From Sphagnum compactum (Eukaryota; Bryophyta; Sphagnopsida; Sphagnales), in assembly GCA_965153455.1 (NCBI GenBank), contig OZ234499.1, forward strand, positions 3,579,577 to 3,643,576: a stretch of DNA of 64,000 nucleotides, in the 5' to 3' direction. The notes below the pieces were generated by a model. The model saw only the letters and a list, made by a program, of their open reading frames with translations. It was not told where the DNA came from and did not search any database. Below, piece after piece: positions 20,724 to 32,800 of this stretch; position 1 is the first letter of the stretch, and the number at the start of each line of letters is the position of its first letter. The translations under genes were made by a program, and so were the position numbers.

Positions 20724-23700
20724 ATGGCTTGTGCACTGGGGATGTTGTCCCGGGCGCCTTGCCATGAGGTATACCATCTTTTCTGCTTCAAGAATGTGGG
20801 GACATAAAGATTGGGTTTTTGTTTCTGAGATCCTTCTTACATTTTGTTAGAATCTATTTTAGATGCAGTTAGTTCTTCGGACACCCATTGCAGGATTTTA
20901 CGGCTTGAACAAGGGACTCAAGAAGGCATTGAAGCTTCGAGACATGACAGTGCTCACACTTTTTTTTATGTCAAACTCGTTTCTGTCATGCCATACATTT
21001 TCCTCAAATCAATGGGAGATGAAGAGTGAAAGCAAATGAATTCAGAATTTGCCCCTGATGAGGGGCAGCAAAACAGTTTCCACAAATTGGTTATAAAGTT
21101 TTGAGAATCATGGATGTTGCAGGTGCAGGGTGCAGTATTGAACTCATCAGCAGCATTTGCAAGGAATTTGTCCATGGTGCATCTTGTCAAGAACAAGGGC
21201 AAAAGCAGTTATGGAGTAGCAACCGTGATGGCTGTGACTTCGGCTCCAAAGCAACAGGAGGCAGCGAAGAGCACCACAGTTGATGTGGGTGGTGAGAGTG
21301 CACGAGTTGGTGTTCTGGGTGCAAGTGGCTATACTGGATCTGAGGTATGCAGTTTTTCCCCACTCTTTCTGATCAATGAGGCAGAGGTTTGAGCTCTGAC
21401 TATTTGCCCCTTTCCAAGTCCTCCTGTTTCTAGCACCAAATTTCTGAAAGCTCAAGTTGATCTTGGCAACCTTTGCAATCAGTTGTGAGTTCAAATTCAA
21501 CACTTGAGATCATCATTGAGCGAACTAGTCATTCCAAGTGTGAGGACCTTAAATGAAGAATTAAAAAAATTCCCTGTTCTTTCCATTTAGTTTGGAAGAT
21601 CAGTATAATGAGAGTTCCAAACTGCTGGTGGTAGTGCTGGCTTTTGTGGTCTGTGGAATATAATCAATTCGTGACTTGCTTGAAGACATTTAAGGTTGAC
21701 TTTGCAAGAGGGGTGTCTGAAACTGGGACAGATAGTTCGTCTACTAGCAACGCATCCCAATCTCAGAGTAACAATGATGACAGCAGATCGCAAGGCAGGG
21801 CAGTCACTGGCATCGGTCTTCCCTCATTTGATTACTCAGGTTTTACACTTCTTTCCTCATAACTGTCTTGAAATCAAAAGGCACTTGGATGATCAGTTCT
21901 TGTACTTGGATGTCAAGTCAGCAAGTTCCAGACTGCACAATGGCTGAAAGAGAAATTTTTTTCTGTGGGTACTAGTGCTAATTGGACACTTCCTTTGCTG
22001 CAGGACTTGCCAGACATGGTCGCAGTCAAGGATGCAGACTTCTCAAAAGTTGATGCCGTCTTTTGTTGCCTTCCTCATGGAACTACCCAAGTGAGATCAT
22101 GATGACCGATCTCCTTTTGAAACTTGGGTTTGCTATATTGTGCATGTATTCACAATATGAGGTTTCAAGCTTCAAACCGTGTAGCTTTCTTACTTCCTGT
22201 TGCTGATGGCATGTACATACAGGAAATCATTGCTGCTCTTCCTAGTGATTTGAAGGTGGTTGACCTGTCTGCGGTAAGCAAAAGGATCCCAAATCCTCTA
22301 TATAAAAAATTTGTAGACAAGGTATTGGTCCACATGAGAATGGTTTTGTGTCATACTTGGAGGTTCGGAATTGTGCTTGGACTTCTGGATGTTGGAACTC
22401 TTGCAAGTCTGAAGCCTTCCAGATTCAGTGCATGAATCTGAGTCCAGATCATATATGGTTTGTATTCTAGAGGAGTGACACAGCTGATGGAGAGTAAACC
22501 AATGGCAGCAGCATAGACAGATCATCAGGTGCAGAAACTTATGCCTGATTTTGTAACTGTGATGATGCACAGGACTTCCGATTGCGGAACACAGATACCT
22601 ATGAGGAATGGTACAATGGACCACATCGTGCACCTGAGCTCCAGGTTGAACTTTGCTCCCACTGATTGATGCCATGTAAATTGCTTTGTATGCTGAACTA
22701 GGGTTGGATTTTGTGTTGTGTGCCAGAAAGCAAGCTAGAGATGGAGGGGGTCTTGTTTCAGTAGTGGTTTATAGTGTCAGTGTGGTAATGCAGAAGGAGG
22801 CAGTGTATGGGCTAACAGAGATATACAGAGAAGACGTGCGTGCAGCACGACTGGTTGCAAATCCAGGCTGTTACCCAACTTCTGTTCAGCTTCCACTGAT
22901 TCCATTGCTACAGGTGGGACTTTGTTAGAGAATTGTGTACCAATTTCTGTCAGCATTTTGTCAACAGGGGATGTCCAACTGTATGGCACACACATAGGAC
23001 AGTAGGCATGAAGTGTGCATTGGTTACAGTGACTCAAAAGCCTTCAGGTTGGCTTTTTAGTGATTGGTGAACTTTTGTGCTTTTCTGTTCATTGACTGAT
23101 GAGATACCATGTATGGGTATATCTTTCTAGGCTGGGCTGATTGAGAAAGACAACATTATCATCAATGCAAACTCAGGTGTAAGCGGTGCAGGTATTTCTC
23201 TTTCATCACACGCAATAACTTCTGTTGCACCCAAGTCATAAATTAACATGGAATTTTTTTTGTGCTGGCAGAGGGATGGCTAGATAAATATGACAAGGGA
23301 ATCACAATTGCAAGGCTTTATTTGGTAATGATTTCTGTGGTGTTTGCAGGTCGCTCTGCTAAAGAAGCTAATCTGTACACAGAAATTGCTGAGGGTATCC
23401 ATGCTTATGGAATCACTAGGCATCGTCATGGTACAAATTACTTCACGTTTTCCATTCCATGAACTATGTAGTCATCATATCTCAAAAGTGCACAAACAGG
23501 GAAGGAGGATAGACTCTTGGTTGGTAATTACTCATTGGGGACTGACCTTTGCTTTGAGTGGGATTTGCAGTTCCTGAAATTGAACAAGGACTCACAGATG
23601 CAGTTGGATCTGAAGTTACTGTCAGCTTTACCCCAAATTTGATGCCAATGGTACTAAGCAGCTCTCTCAGATTGAATTTTCCTCTTACCAGATCCTTGGG

Positions 23701-24403
23701 TCTTTCTCATAATACGCAAGATATGCTTCTAGTCAATGAGTTATATGGGTACCTGATATTTTACTGTGTTGACACAGAGCCGCGGTATGATGTCAACAAT
23801 GTTTGTAGTAATGAAGGCAGGTGTGTCAGTTGATGACCTGCATCAGCACCTCGTACATCGTTATCATGTAAGTAGTTTTGCACTTTTCCTGTATGATGTG
23901 CTTTGTGGTACATGTTCTTATTTTTGAAGTGGGGTCTTACACTGAAGATCATTGAACTTTTAACATCAAGTAAATGTGTTGCACACCTGATTGAAATTGG
24001 GAGATTGGTGTATGGGTTTAGGATGAGGAGTTTGTGGTGGTTCTACCAAAGGGAATAGCTCCTCACACTCGTCATGTACGGGGTTCAAACTATTGTTTGG
24101 TTAACGTCTTTGAGGATCGAATCACAGGCAGAGCCATCATCATTTCTGTGGTATGCAGCGTCTTACTTTGACTTTTGCAGAAGTGTCTTTGGTTGGGGAA
24201 TATCTAAGCCTGATATTCAGATGGCCCCTTTTAGCACTTGAAAAAATCATGGAAGCTCAATTTGTCTGCTTTGATTTTTGGGGGGTTTATTGCAGATAGA
24301 CAATCTTGTGAAGGGGGCATCTGGACAAGCCCTGCAGAACATGAATTTGATGATGGGTTTCCCAGAAGAAAGTGGCCTTCTCCAACAGCCGCTGTTCCCT
24401 TAA
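20724..24403 (+). CDS. AGPR: N-acetyl-gamma-glutamyl-phosphate reductase, plastid (13 exons, 417 aa)
   Basis: Third step of arginine synthesis: NADPH-dependent reduction of N-acetylglutamyl phosphate to the semialdehyde, in the plastid. Exons: 20724-20768, 21123-21344, 21732-21839, 22004-22090, 22223-22273, 22573-22644, 22794-22913, 23131-23191, 23350-23430, 23571-23650, 23778-23867, 24022-24150, 24296-24403. All junctions keep phase and use GT...AG, and the sum is 1,254 nt including TAA. Residues 1-75 look like a Ser/Ala-rich transit peptide. Residues 81-89 GASGYTGSE are the dinucleotide-binding loop. [10 protein letters not shown] and CCLPHGTTQ follow. The catalytic cysteine is in ANPGCYPT (Cys221). 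TRHRHVPEIEQ holds the active-site histidine. The end is ASGQALQN...LFP. Length fits plant enzymes (about 400 aa). Exon 2 could start 6 bases later (GTGCAG/GGTGCAG choice). Confidence 0.95.
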
Positions 24404-25611
24404 CTTCATAGTGTTTGTAGATCTGCATCTTGCAACAATTTTGGCATTGCCACTGTGTATCTGCTATGACCTTCTGAGATTAGTCCATAGCCTGCACAAA
24501 GTGCTCGTTATCAACTTCTTAATAGGTGATCAAATGGAGTAACCTGGACCTGATATTATTCCCTATCGCTTCTGGAAAAATGACCCCAAAAAAAGATGAG
24601 GAAATGGATTCTTATAGAGTGGTTGGCCTCGAGTATTTATCTACACCCACTGTAGGAAACTGATGAAGTCAGTGGGGAGAATGTAGTCACTACCATGTGC
24701 GATGAAGGTGATGGTCTGATACTTTGCAAGTGGGACTCACATGGTAAGGTTGTGAGTTGTGACCACACCCCATTTGTGTTTTCTTTGGTTTGTCTGGAAC
24801 TAACACAACGGTTATGTTCCAAGTGTTTTTGTGTAGTTTTCAGTGCAATTGAATGGATATTTTTCCAATAGCGACAATGGGTATTTTTCCAGTGGTCGAA
24901 GTGCATATTGTGGATGTACTGCATTGAAGCAGTCACTAATTGATTACTGAAAGGAAATGATCACAGCGCATTACCTCCTAACAAGCACAGCGTATCGAGC
25001 GAGGCCTCTACTTACCACTAGACCACCATGAATTCACTATAAAGTTTCGATGGCACCATTGTAATTTGTGAAATAGTTTTGCCATGAAGTGCTAAATTTC
25101 AAGGAAGTCTTATGGAGATTCTACAATTGTGAAGTTTTCTACATGAATGGGTTTAAGTGGATATGAAGAATTTCACTTGCAGAATGTGATGCGGATTCAA
25201 CATGTATTACACAAAAACAACAATCAACAAGTTTTTGGCATCCGGTGGTCTTTACTTGAGTAACTCCTCTAAATGAGGTTATTCATCTTATACAATAAAC
25301 TTGGAAATCTGATACAATTTATTTTTTTCCCATTTTTTTCATATTGAAAATTTTGGGAAATTTCGCCAGTACAAAAAAAAAAAAACGCTGATCTGATATG
25401 ACCACAAACTTTTGAAGAATGAAAGCTAAATACTACAAAAGCCAAAAAATGGCCAAACTAAATTTGCTTGCAAAAATGTTGAAAAATAAATATAACCCTA
25501 AAACCCAAAATATACAAATCGTGGTTATGGTAATTGCGGAATTATGTAATTATGTTATCAATAAATTCCAAAAATCATTGACTAGAAATAGATGAAATAG
25601 CAAATTGTTCG
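24404..25611. other. Spacer after the reductase gene
   Basis: The first few hundred bases are probably the 3' untranslated region. The rest is AT-rich and shows no gene. Confidence 0.45.
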
Positions 25612-25616
25612 AAAAA
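25612..25616 (-). terminator. RNA polymerase III terminator of tRNA-Arg
   Basis: On the minus strand a TTTTT run lies 20 bases beyond the tRNA 3' end. It is preceded by a small hairpin (AACGAC...GTCGTT, about 25615-25630). Confidence 0.75.
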
Positions 25617-25635
25617 CGACAGAAGTCGTTTAGAG

Positions 25636-25709
25636 CGACCACGATGGGATTCGAACCCACGACCTCCTGATCCGAAGTCAGGCGCGCTAATCCACTGCGC
25701 TACGCGGTC
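25636..25709 (-). tRNA. tRNA-Arg (anticodon TCG)
   Basis: The minus strand folds into a complete 74-nt cloverleaf. The acceptor is GACCGCG with CGTGGTC (one G-T pair) and discriminator G. The D arm is GCGC/GCGC. The anticodon arm is CCTGA-CTTCGGA-TCAGG. The T arm is GTGGG-TTCGAAT-CCCAT. The loop places TCG at positions 34-36, reading CGA arginine codons. There is no intron, and CCA is not encoded, as usual for nuclear genes. Internal A box (TAGCGCAGTGGATT-like) and B box (GGTTCGAATCC) are intact, so it should be transcribed. Confidence 0.97.
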
Positions 25710-25819
25710 AGATCTTGTGTAACGTTGGATTAGAATAAAATTATATACTTATATTTATTGGATAATTGCATCTACAAACTTCGAGGAGTTTCTATGCAGC
25801 AATTCCCAAAGGTGCGCGG

Positions 25820-25935
25820 TTCCCAGAGATGGGGAACAAACACAAGGTGCTCTATGAGACTGGGCTCTTCCCGTGGATGGGGAACAACGCAAGGTGGGTC
25901 TATGAGGCTTTGGCTGTTTCCAGAGATGGGGATCT
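25820..25935. repeat. Tandem repeat of about 48-49 bp, 2.3 copies
   Basis: Units start at 25820, 25868 and 25917 with TTCCC(A/G)(G/T)(A/G)GATGGGG. Units 1 and 2 continue GAACAA...CAAGGTG...TCTATGAG. The region is GC-richer than its flanks and lies just downstream of the tRNA on the plus strand. The open frames through it are by-products of the repeat. Confidence 0.7.
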
Positions 25936-27454
25936 TGGAAACTCTGGATGGGTACACTCTGCAAAGGAAATTGATCATGCAGGTACTTACATCATGTTCC
26001 TCAAAAGTCTCTTGTCAATTGCAGAGATCCAAGTTTGGGTGCCACAAGTAAGAGAAATGGTGGGAGCATTTCCAGCTCTCAACTGCATTCTATGAGCCAA
26101 AATGTATTCCAAAAATTGGCTCATTTACCTATCTATGAATCTATCACAAAAGGACTCCTGAACCTTTTTTTTCCTTATCTAATCTCATCCCACATGATAC
26201 TCATGTTCTCATCAGTTGGCATCTGAGCAACTAACTCCCAGTGGTAGTAATTTTCAAAAAAGAAGAGTGTGATGTGGAGCTGAACTTGCATTGTGAACTT
26301 GAATTGTAAAGCACACAGCAGAGTCAAAACAGCAAAATTCAGCAACTGATAGATCTAAGTGTCTCAAAGCTTATACATTACCCGGTATAGCTTTGAAAAG
26401 AGTTGGAATTTTGGAATCTATGCAGAGTATCTCAATGCTCCTTTCATGGGGTTCAAGAAACAGATATTGCCAGCATCTTTTATTACAGGTAGAAGATGGA
26501 CATAAGAGATTTGTGCAAATGGTGAGAGAAGAGATCCATAGATCGCTCGAGTTTTGCAAACTGGTGAACATATAACAGGTCCTATTTATTTAATCCTGTG
26601 GTGCTTCTTCATGCTATAAACTCCTCTAACAGCAAACAATAAGAGGAGACACATGAATGAGAGAGAGGAGACCACATGAATGGGAGACACGAGAAAAGAT
26701 CATGAAGAGTAGGACAAAGAAAGATCAGTTTCTTCCAAAAGTCATTTAAAGAAGCAATTGCATTTGAACGAATCAAAGGGGTGGGTTGGTTTTCTTCCTT
26801 ACCCCTCCCTGGCGCCAGGAAGAACTAGGCAGCAAGTGATATGATGATGATGATGATTCTTGGGATTCTACTCAAGCTTTTTCCTGACAGCAAAATTTGC
26901 CCTTTGGGTGATTAGGTCAAAACTTAGGGTTTGCTGTTGTTCGTGGGTGGGTGGGTGGGTATTGTTTCAGCCATGCATTGGCTACTCTGGTGTGTATCTT
27001 TTTCTGATTCTTCAGATAGGCAGAAAGAAAGATGCAATTTTTTTCCCCTTGAGATCATGATCCCAGGAGAATCCAGGATGATGACCTTCTCCACCTCCGC
27101 CTCCTCCTCCTAAAGTGGAAAAGACAAAGAGAGAGAGAGAGAGAGACAGCTGGTGGTAGAGGTGGTTGGTAGTTCTCCATAGCGTACAGAAGACTGCAGC
27201 ACACGCAAACCAGGCTGACCAGAAAACCAGGGCAGAGCTGAAATGATCAGAAGCTTTGTTTGTTTGTTTGGTTGGTTGTTTTGTTGTTTGCTTTTGATGA
27301 TGAAATGAAAATTTTCATTCCTGCCCGAAATTCTTTGTTTCTGTTGACCACAGTAGTACATAAGGGAGAATCTTTCAAACGAACCCACTTTTTTTTTTTT
27401 TCTCCGGGTAGTTCTGCCCATGTTGCTGTTGACTAGGTCCTCCTGGCCACAATA
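25936..27454. other. Spacer, no gene seen
   Basis: Mixed-composition sequence with short GT- and GA-rich runs, for example (GA)n at about 27128-27148 and a GTTT repeat near 27255-27290. No domain-bearing frame or RNA gene was found. Confidence 0.45.
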
Positions 27455-27710
27455 CAATGGCAGGGCCAGAATGAACCAACAGCCACCAGCACACCATGAC
27501 CTGATGGATGGCTGAATGAATGGATGGATGGATGATGACCAAAGTGAACCAAAAGTCACCCATGCAGCATTATGGATGGATGGATGGATGATGACCAAAG
27601 CACTTTTTTTTGCCATTTTGTTCCAGTTCTCTAGCTAACCACAGTGGTGGTTACCTCAGTTTCTGTTTTTTACTACCTACTTACTAACAACCCACTCAGA
27701 CTTTACCTAT
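27455..27710 (+). repeat. GGAT-core dispersed repeat, copy 1 (with internal duplication)
   Basis: Head AATGAACCAACAGCCACCAG then CACACCATGA, followed by a (GGAT)n core. A second head-like unit (GTGAACCAAAAGTCACCC) with its own (GGAT)n core follows. The tail is TTTTTTTTGCC, TTCCAGTTCTCTAGCTAACC, then CTCAGTTT and TTTACTACCTACTTAC. The same head is seen at 39.98 and 45.74 kb, and the same tail at 40.07 kb. Confidence 0.65.
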
Positions 27711-28610
27711 GTAACCATTCACTTGCATACACTTTACCCAATAGCCAACCTATTGGGTACCCCCTATTAACCTACCTACTTACAGGATCTCTTATTACAC
27801 TCTTACAGGATCTTTTTACTACCTACCTACCATTTTAGAGGTTAGGTTACCCAGATGAAACCCCATGCCTACTACTTAGTTGGGATTCATTCCACAAGTG
27901 AGTCATAACATTGAATGCCCTTTAAAATGTTGGATAAAATTTTGACTTGAAATGGGGTATCAATCTTAATGGTGTATGTAAAACCCTATTTATTTGTATC
28001 ATGGGTCTGCAAACTAATCACAAATGAAAGAAATTTATTAAATTTCTGTGCATTTGTTGCCAAAATTAAAAAAATAAAAAAATAAAAAAATCAATGGATA
28101 GTGGAAATCAATAGGAAAGGATTTTTTGACTACTACTTGGACATGAGTCATATGACCACTCTTTTTGGCCATCTTGACTCCCCAATTGCTAGTTAGTTCT
28201 ACCATGTCACAGATTTGAAGAACTTTCTAATTCACATTTCAACCCCAAAAAAAAAACAAAAAAAACTGATCAAATTTACTCAACTTTTATAATGCTTCAA
28301 GTTCCAACCCATTTAGTGCAAGTTATTATGTGAATGAAATGAATAGAATGAAACTTTTTGAATTTCATCCAAGTACAACCATATATATAATGGTGCACCT
28401 CACTTGACCACATATGATTACAACAGTTGGCCAAAACAATGGGGGCATTAATAAGATCAAAACTCAAATGGTGTTTTGGAACAGAAATTGTAAATCCATT
28501 CATTTTGCATTCAATGGTAATACCTAACCATATCATCATATGATTTCATCATCTTTCATGATTTTGTTCACACTTGCAATAAAGGCCAAGAGCCATCACC
28601 CGCATGAGAT
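27711..28610. other. Spacer, no gene seen
   Basis: CTACCTAC-rich degenerate repeat at about 27670-27835, then AT-rich sequence with A tracts. No coding signal. Confidence 0.45.
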
Positions 28611-28930
28611 GAGCTGCTTGTTCTGGACTGTCGGCCATATGTATGATGAACTAACTGCTTGTTTCGGGCTTTTGGCAATGACCGTGAGCTGCTTGTTTTG
28701 GGCTCTCGGCCATGAGCATGGATGAACTAACTGCTTGTTTTGGGCTTTTGGCAGTGGCCGTGAGCTGCTTGTTTTTGGGTTCTCGGTCATGAGCATGATG
28801 ACCTGTTTGTTTGGGCTTTTGGCAATGACCATAAGCTGCTTGTGTTGGGCTCTCGGCCATGAGTATGATGAACTGTTTGTTTTGGGCTTTTGGCAATGAA
28901 CATGAGCTGCTTGTTTTGGGCTCTGGGCCT
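28611..28930. repeat. Tandem array of 71-76-bp units, about 4.4 copies
   Basis: Units start at 28611, 28686, 28762, 28833 and 28904 with GAGCTGCTTGTTTTGGGCTC or a close variant. Each unit consists of two related halves of about 36 bp: one with GGGCTCTCGGCCATGAG, one with GGGCTTTTGGCAATGACC. Related words recur further right at about 29110-29260. A long minus-strand open frame through the array encodes only this repeat and is not taken as a gene. Confidence 0.85.
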
Positions 28931-29059
28931 TAAAATTTTGAGGCCGTCCAGTTGGATGAACCCGAATTTTAGAACCCCCTGGCACACTTTTAATACCCTC
29001 AGCTATGGGGAGGAGGTTAGCTGGGGAACAAGAACCCGATGAAAAGAATTGTCCTGTCC

Positions 29060-29083
29060 ATGCACCATCCATCCATGGTGCAT
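29060..29083. repeat. Perfect hairpin, 9-bp arms
   Basis: ATGCACCAT (29060..29068) and ATGGTGCAT (29075..29083) are exact inverse copies around CCATCC. It lies between the two tandem arrays. Confidence 0.8.
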
Positions 29084-29287
29084 TCATGGAAGCTGACTCA
29101 CTCTGGCCGGCCCGCCGGCGTTGTTTTGGGTTCTTGCACTCTTGGTGTCTTGGTCTAGGTTCTTGGGCTCTTGGCAATGACCATGAGCTGCTGATTGTTT
29201 GGGGTTCTTGGGCTCTTGGCAATTTGGCCGTGAGCTCCTTGTTCATCTGGACTTTTGGTAAATTGAGCACACTAGGGATCAAGAGTG

Positions 29288-29590
29288 TTGTTTGCCGGCT
29301 CCCAGTGTGAACGCGTTTACCGTTATAGTTGGGTTCTGGTGCCCAGTGTGACCATGGTTTCCGTTTACGGTTGGGTTCTGGTGCCCAGTGTGACCATGGT
29401 TTCCGTTCACGGCTGGGTTCTGGTGCCCAATTTGGCCATGGTTTCCGTTTCCGGTTGGGTTACGGTCCCCAGTATGACCATGGTTTCCGTTACGGGTTGG
29501 GTTGTGGTGAAAAGTGTGGACGCGGTTTCCGTTACTATTGGGTTCTCGCTTACTGTGTGAATGCGGTTGCTGTTACGGTTGCCGGGTCGT
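29288..29590. repeat. 42-bp minisatellite, about 7 units, upstream of the TBCC gene
   Basis: Units of 42 bp start at 29328, 29370, 29412 and 29454, and of 41 bp at 29496 and 29537. A degenerate unit precedes (29288) and a partial one follows (29578). Consensus begins GTTGGGTTCTGGTGCCCAGT and continues GTGACCATGGTTTCCGTT. Because 42 is a multiple of three, the first four units keep reading frames open with a 14-residue period. No start context or splice link to the TBCC gene was found. The last unit ends about 240 bases before that gene's start codon. Confidence 0.88.
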
Positions 29591-29827
29591 CAAGGGCAGC
29601 GGTAGCCAGCGGGCAGGCAGAAGCGTGAAGCGCCATCGCCGTTCTTGGCGGCAGTGTAAACGCGCGCGCGCGACGATCGTCGTCGAGCTGCAAGTGCCGC
29701 ACGGATGTTGCCATGTTGTAGATTCAGGAGCACAAGGAAGAAGGGTAGCAGCAGGAGCAGCAAGGGTTTGGTGGATGCGGCGGGGAGAGCGTGAGTGAGT
29801 GAGTGAGAGAGAGAGAGAGAGAAAAAG

Positions 29828-32800
29828 ATGAATGCCGGCACACCGTCTTGTAACCCCATTGTTGTCGCGCGGGAGCCGCCATGGCTGCATGTGCGTCGTG
29901 AGCCGTTTGAGTATGGCATCCTTCCTCTGCCAAGTTTGTTGCATAATGATGTCGTGGGCGGATTACGAACGCTCCGTGATAAGCTTCTCCAGCAAGCTCC
30001 TCCTATCTCCACTTGGTCCTTGAACAACAACGGCAACAACAGCAGCAGTAGCAGCATCGACAATGGCGAGACCACCACCACCACCACTACGGGTGGTGAC
30101 GACGCCCTGGTGAACTTGGGAGTTCTTTCTCACAGCGGCGGGAAACGCGTGGCCACCGCTGCCATCGCTGCAAGCTTGGAGCTTTCGGAAGCTCATGCCC
30201 ATCTGGTTCTCGACTCCTTGGCTTCTGTTTTGCCTGAGGAGGGAGAAAACGTGGATCCTTTGGCGGCAACGCCTGTGACCGAAATTGATTCTGTTGGGGC
30301 TGACGTCGATGATCTTTTGCTGTACCTCTACATACAAAGCTACCGGAGAGTGCCGTCTCGGCCTCATCGAGATGCTGCTGCTGTGGCTGATGTGTGGCCA
30401 TCTACCTCTGCAATCGATGGATTCCTCCCTTCCATTTCTCCCTTGCAAGTAAGTGCTCCTAACCCTAACACTTTTTTTACTTCACTCTCTGCACATGCTT
30501 AGCCAGCCCCTTTGCATGCAAAACATTCGAGAGATACGTTACCGGGCCCTGGTTCCAGGGTTTAGGTCATAAAATCACCAGAGCTGCATGAGGCTATTTC
30601 AGCTGCTGCTCAATCTCCAGGAGTGATTGAACGATTGCAAATACCGGCAAGAAGAGCAGCCCCTTGAGGAACAAGGCATTATGAGTGTGTTGATGACTTG
30701 CTTCCAGGCGGTTCACTCTCACACCGGGGTAGGAAACTCTTTTGGTGCATAGCATTGTTACAGTGAAATTCAAGTTTTGTGGCCAGCAGCCGCATTCAGG
30801 AACAATTACTTTTTCTGCTCACAGCAGCATATGTTGCAAACTCAGGTGGAGCTTCTGGTGAAGTCTCACTCTGCTTCTAGGGTTTTTAAAGGAAAGAAGA
30901 AGAAGGCATCAGAGTGCTCCTTGCTCTCAATTGTGAAAGAGTAAGGCATCTGAAATTGAGCTGAGTGGTTCATGGTACGATGCAAATCGATCTTCTTGCA
31001 ATCTCTTGATGAGTTTGCTTAAGAGATATGGCTATGGACAGATGGTGTTTTTGTCCTGACATTCGGGTAATGTGCTGCAGGCGAGGTCAGCATCAATTGC
31101 CAAACGATTAATGCCTTGCCAAGCAGAAGAGGAGGTACATCAGCTGGCATATGTCCAGAAGCATCTGCCATCTCTGTTAGCTCTCCTGGCAGAGTCAACA
31201 GAAGATGAAGAGAATGGCACCAAGGTATGTAAATCAGGGTCACAAAGATTTGCACAAGTTTCTCCGTTGTTGAATTTTGTCTCTGATCAGGTTTCACCTT
31301 CCTAGTTTGGACCTGCTGGATCCAATGTGAACTCCAAAGTTACCCACCCTATACTGCAAGTAGTCTTAGTCTAGGGAGGGTGAATTGCCAACATAGCAGC
31401 ACTTCAAAAGCGCATAGAGCACACCTCCCCATGGAGGCAGTACCCCGAACAAAGCTAGGGGAAGAGGGTCCTATTCATGATTGTTCTGTGGTGCTTAGCA
31501 TCAAAGTCTTTTTAGGTGTCCACTGTCCTCTGATCTAATTCTGCTTTCTCATTCCCACATGTGCTGAACAGCAGGGAGGATGAGATAGTTCAATCACACA
31601 TTCAAGAGTGGCCTCTTGACCAAACACTTTGTTGTTTTGGGTGGGATTAACATATTTGATTTAATCAGGTTATTGCAGCAGCAAAGTTTGAGCATCTGGG
31701 ATTACTTCTCCGAGCAAAGGATGCTGACATGAAGTCCATACCCCTGAGTCAGGCTGCCCTGTTCTTTGCCAACTCAGATCCAGCTATGCCAGCAGCTCCT
31801 GTACCAGTGGAGCAAGTGCTGGAGTGGATATCTCTCCATATTTGTGCCGCATCAGAGAATTTGCATCAAAAGCCTTTGGTCAAGGAGAATGGCCCTTCGG
31901 ATCCTGTTACCTTGTCAGAGGTCCCAGATGTCACTATGATGGATGCAGCAACAAGCACAGCTGGCAGTAGTGGTGCTCAAACAATCTTTTTGCCAAATGG
32001 GCTTTTACAGTTATCAAAGGACTGGCGTCCTGAGGGTTTAACCTTTGTAGATGGAGTAGTGAGGGCTTCAGTGTTGAAAGGGGAGCAAGACATTAAAGGA
32101 GGTTCATTGAAGGCAAGTCCCTGTCTCCTCTTTTCCCTTTCATTCACATAAGTCCTTTTCATGTCTACCCCCAAAACTCTAGGGTGGGAATAAATTCCTG
32201 AATTCTTACTTTTGCCAAGTCTACAGCTTCTACTGATGCCCTATTTGACAAGTTTGTGGAGTGGAATTCACCATGTCTACCACATTGGTACTCTACATAT
32301 GTATGATTATAATCCTTGGTCTGATGCCTTTTTAACTTTCTATTTGCAAAGCTAATCCTGGTTTTTTTGCTTTGAGAATCATGCAGTTGCTAAATTGCTA
32401 TGACTGATTGCTTGACTTAAAAGAGTGATACCCTAAAATGCCAGTGATTTTGTGATGCCAGGTGTCACACTGTCATGACTCAGTAGTGTATGCACTTGCA
32501 CCACTGAAATATGTCTCTGTGGTTGGATGCTCGGACGCTATAGTTGTACTTGGTGCTGTTGGTAAGGTAAACACACAATGTCCCATGGGCTATCCTTTTT
32601 TGGCAGACTGATCAGTCATGACCTTAAGGTTGATATAGGAAGCATTATTAGAATAGGACTTACAAGTAATCACCTCTTCTCAGTTTGGGCTATAGCTCAT
32701 GAGGTCTCTTTCTGTAAAGCTTAGTAATTCAAGCAGTCCTTGATTCAATTGAGCTTGTGCACATCCTTATGCAGACTGTCAGGGTAGAGCACTGTGAGAG

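Noticed and set aside
23262-23290. Similarity between a reductase intron (GGATGGCTAGATAAAT) and the gypsy copy A at about 39706
   Set aside because: Match is under 20 bases with unrelated flanks; most likely chance.
27110-27616. 168-codon minus-strand frame
   Set aside because: Runs through GA and GGAT repeats (IHPSIH strings); no recognisable domain.
28596-29282. 228-codon minus-strand open frame
   Set aside because: It only translates the 71-76-bp tandem array; no domain, and the start is a non-ATG codon or repeat-derived.
29285-29628. Plus-strand frames with a 14-residue repeat
   Set aside because: Produced by the 42-bp minisatellite; the frame is lost in the 41-bp units and there is no splice link to the next gene.
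29573-30448. Several minus-strand frames over TBCCD1 exon 1
   Set aside because: Shadows of a GC-rich coding exon; only the plus strand matches a protein family.
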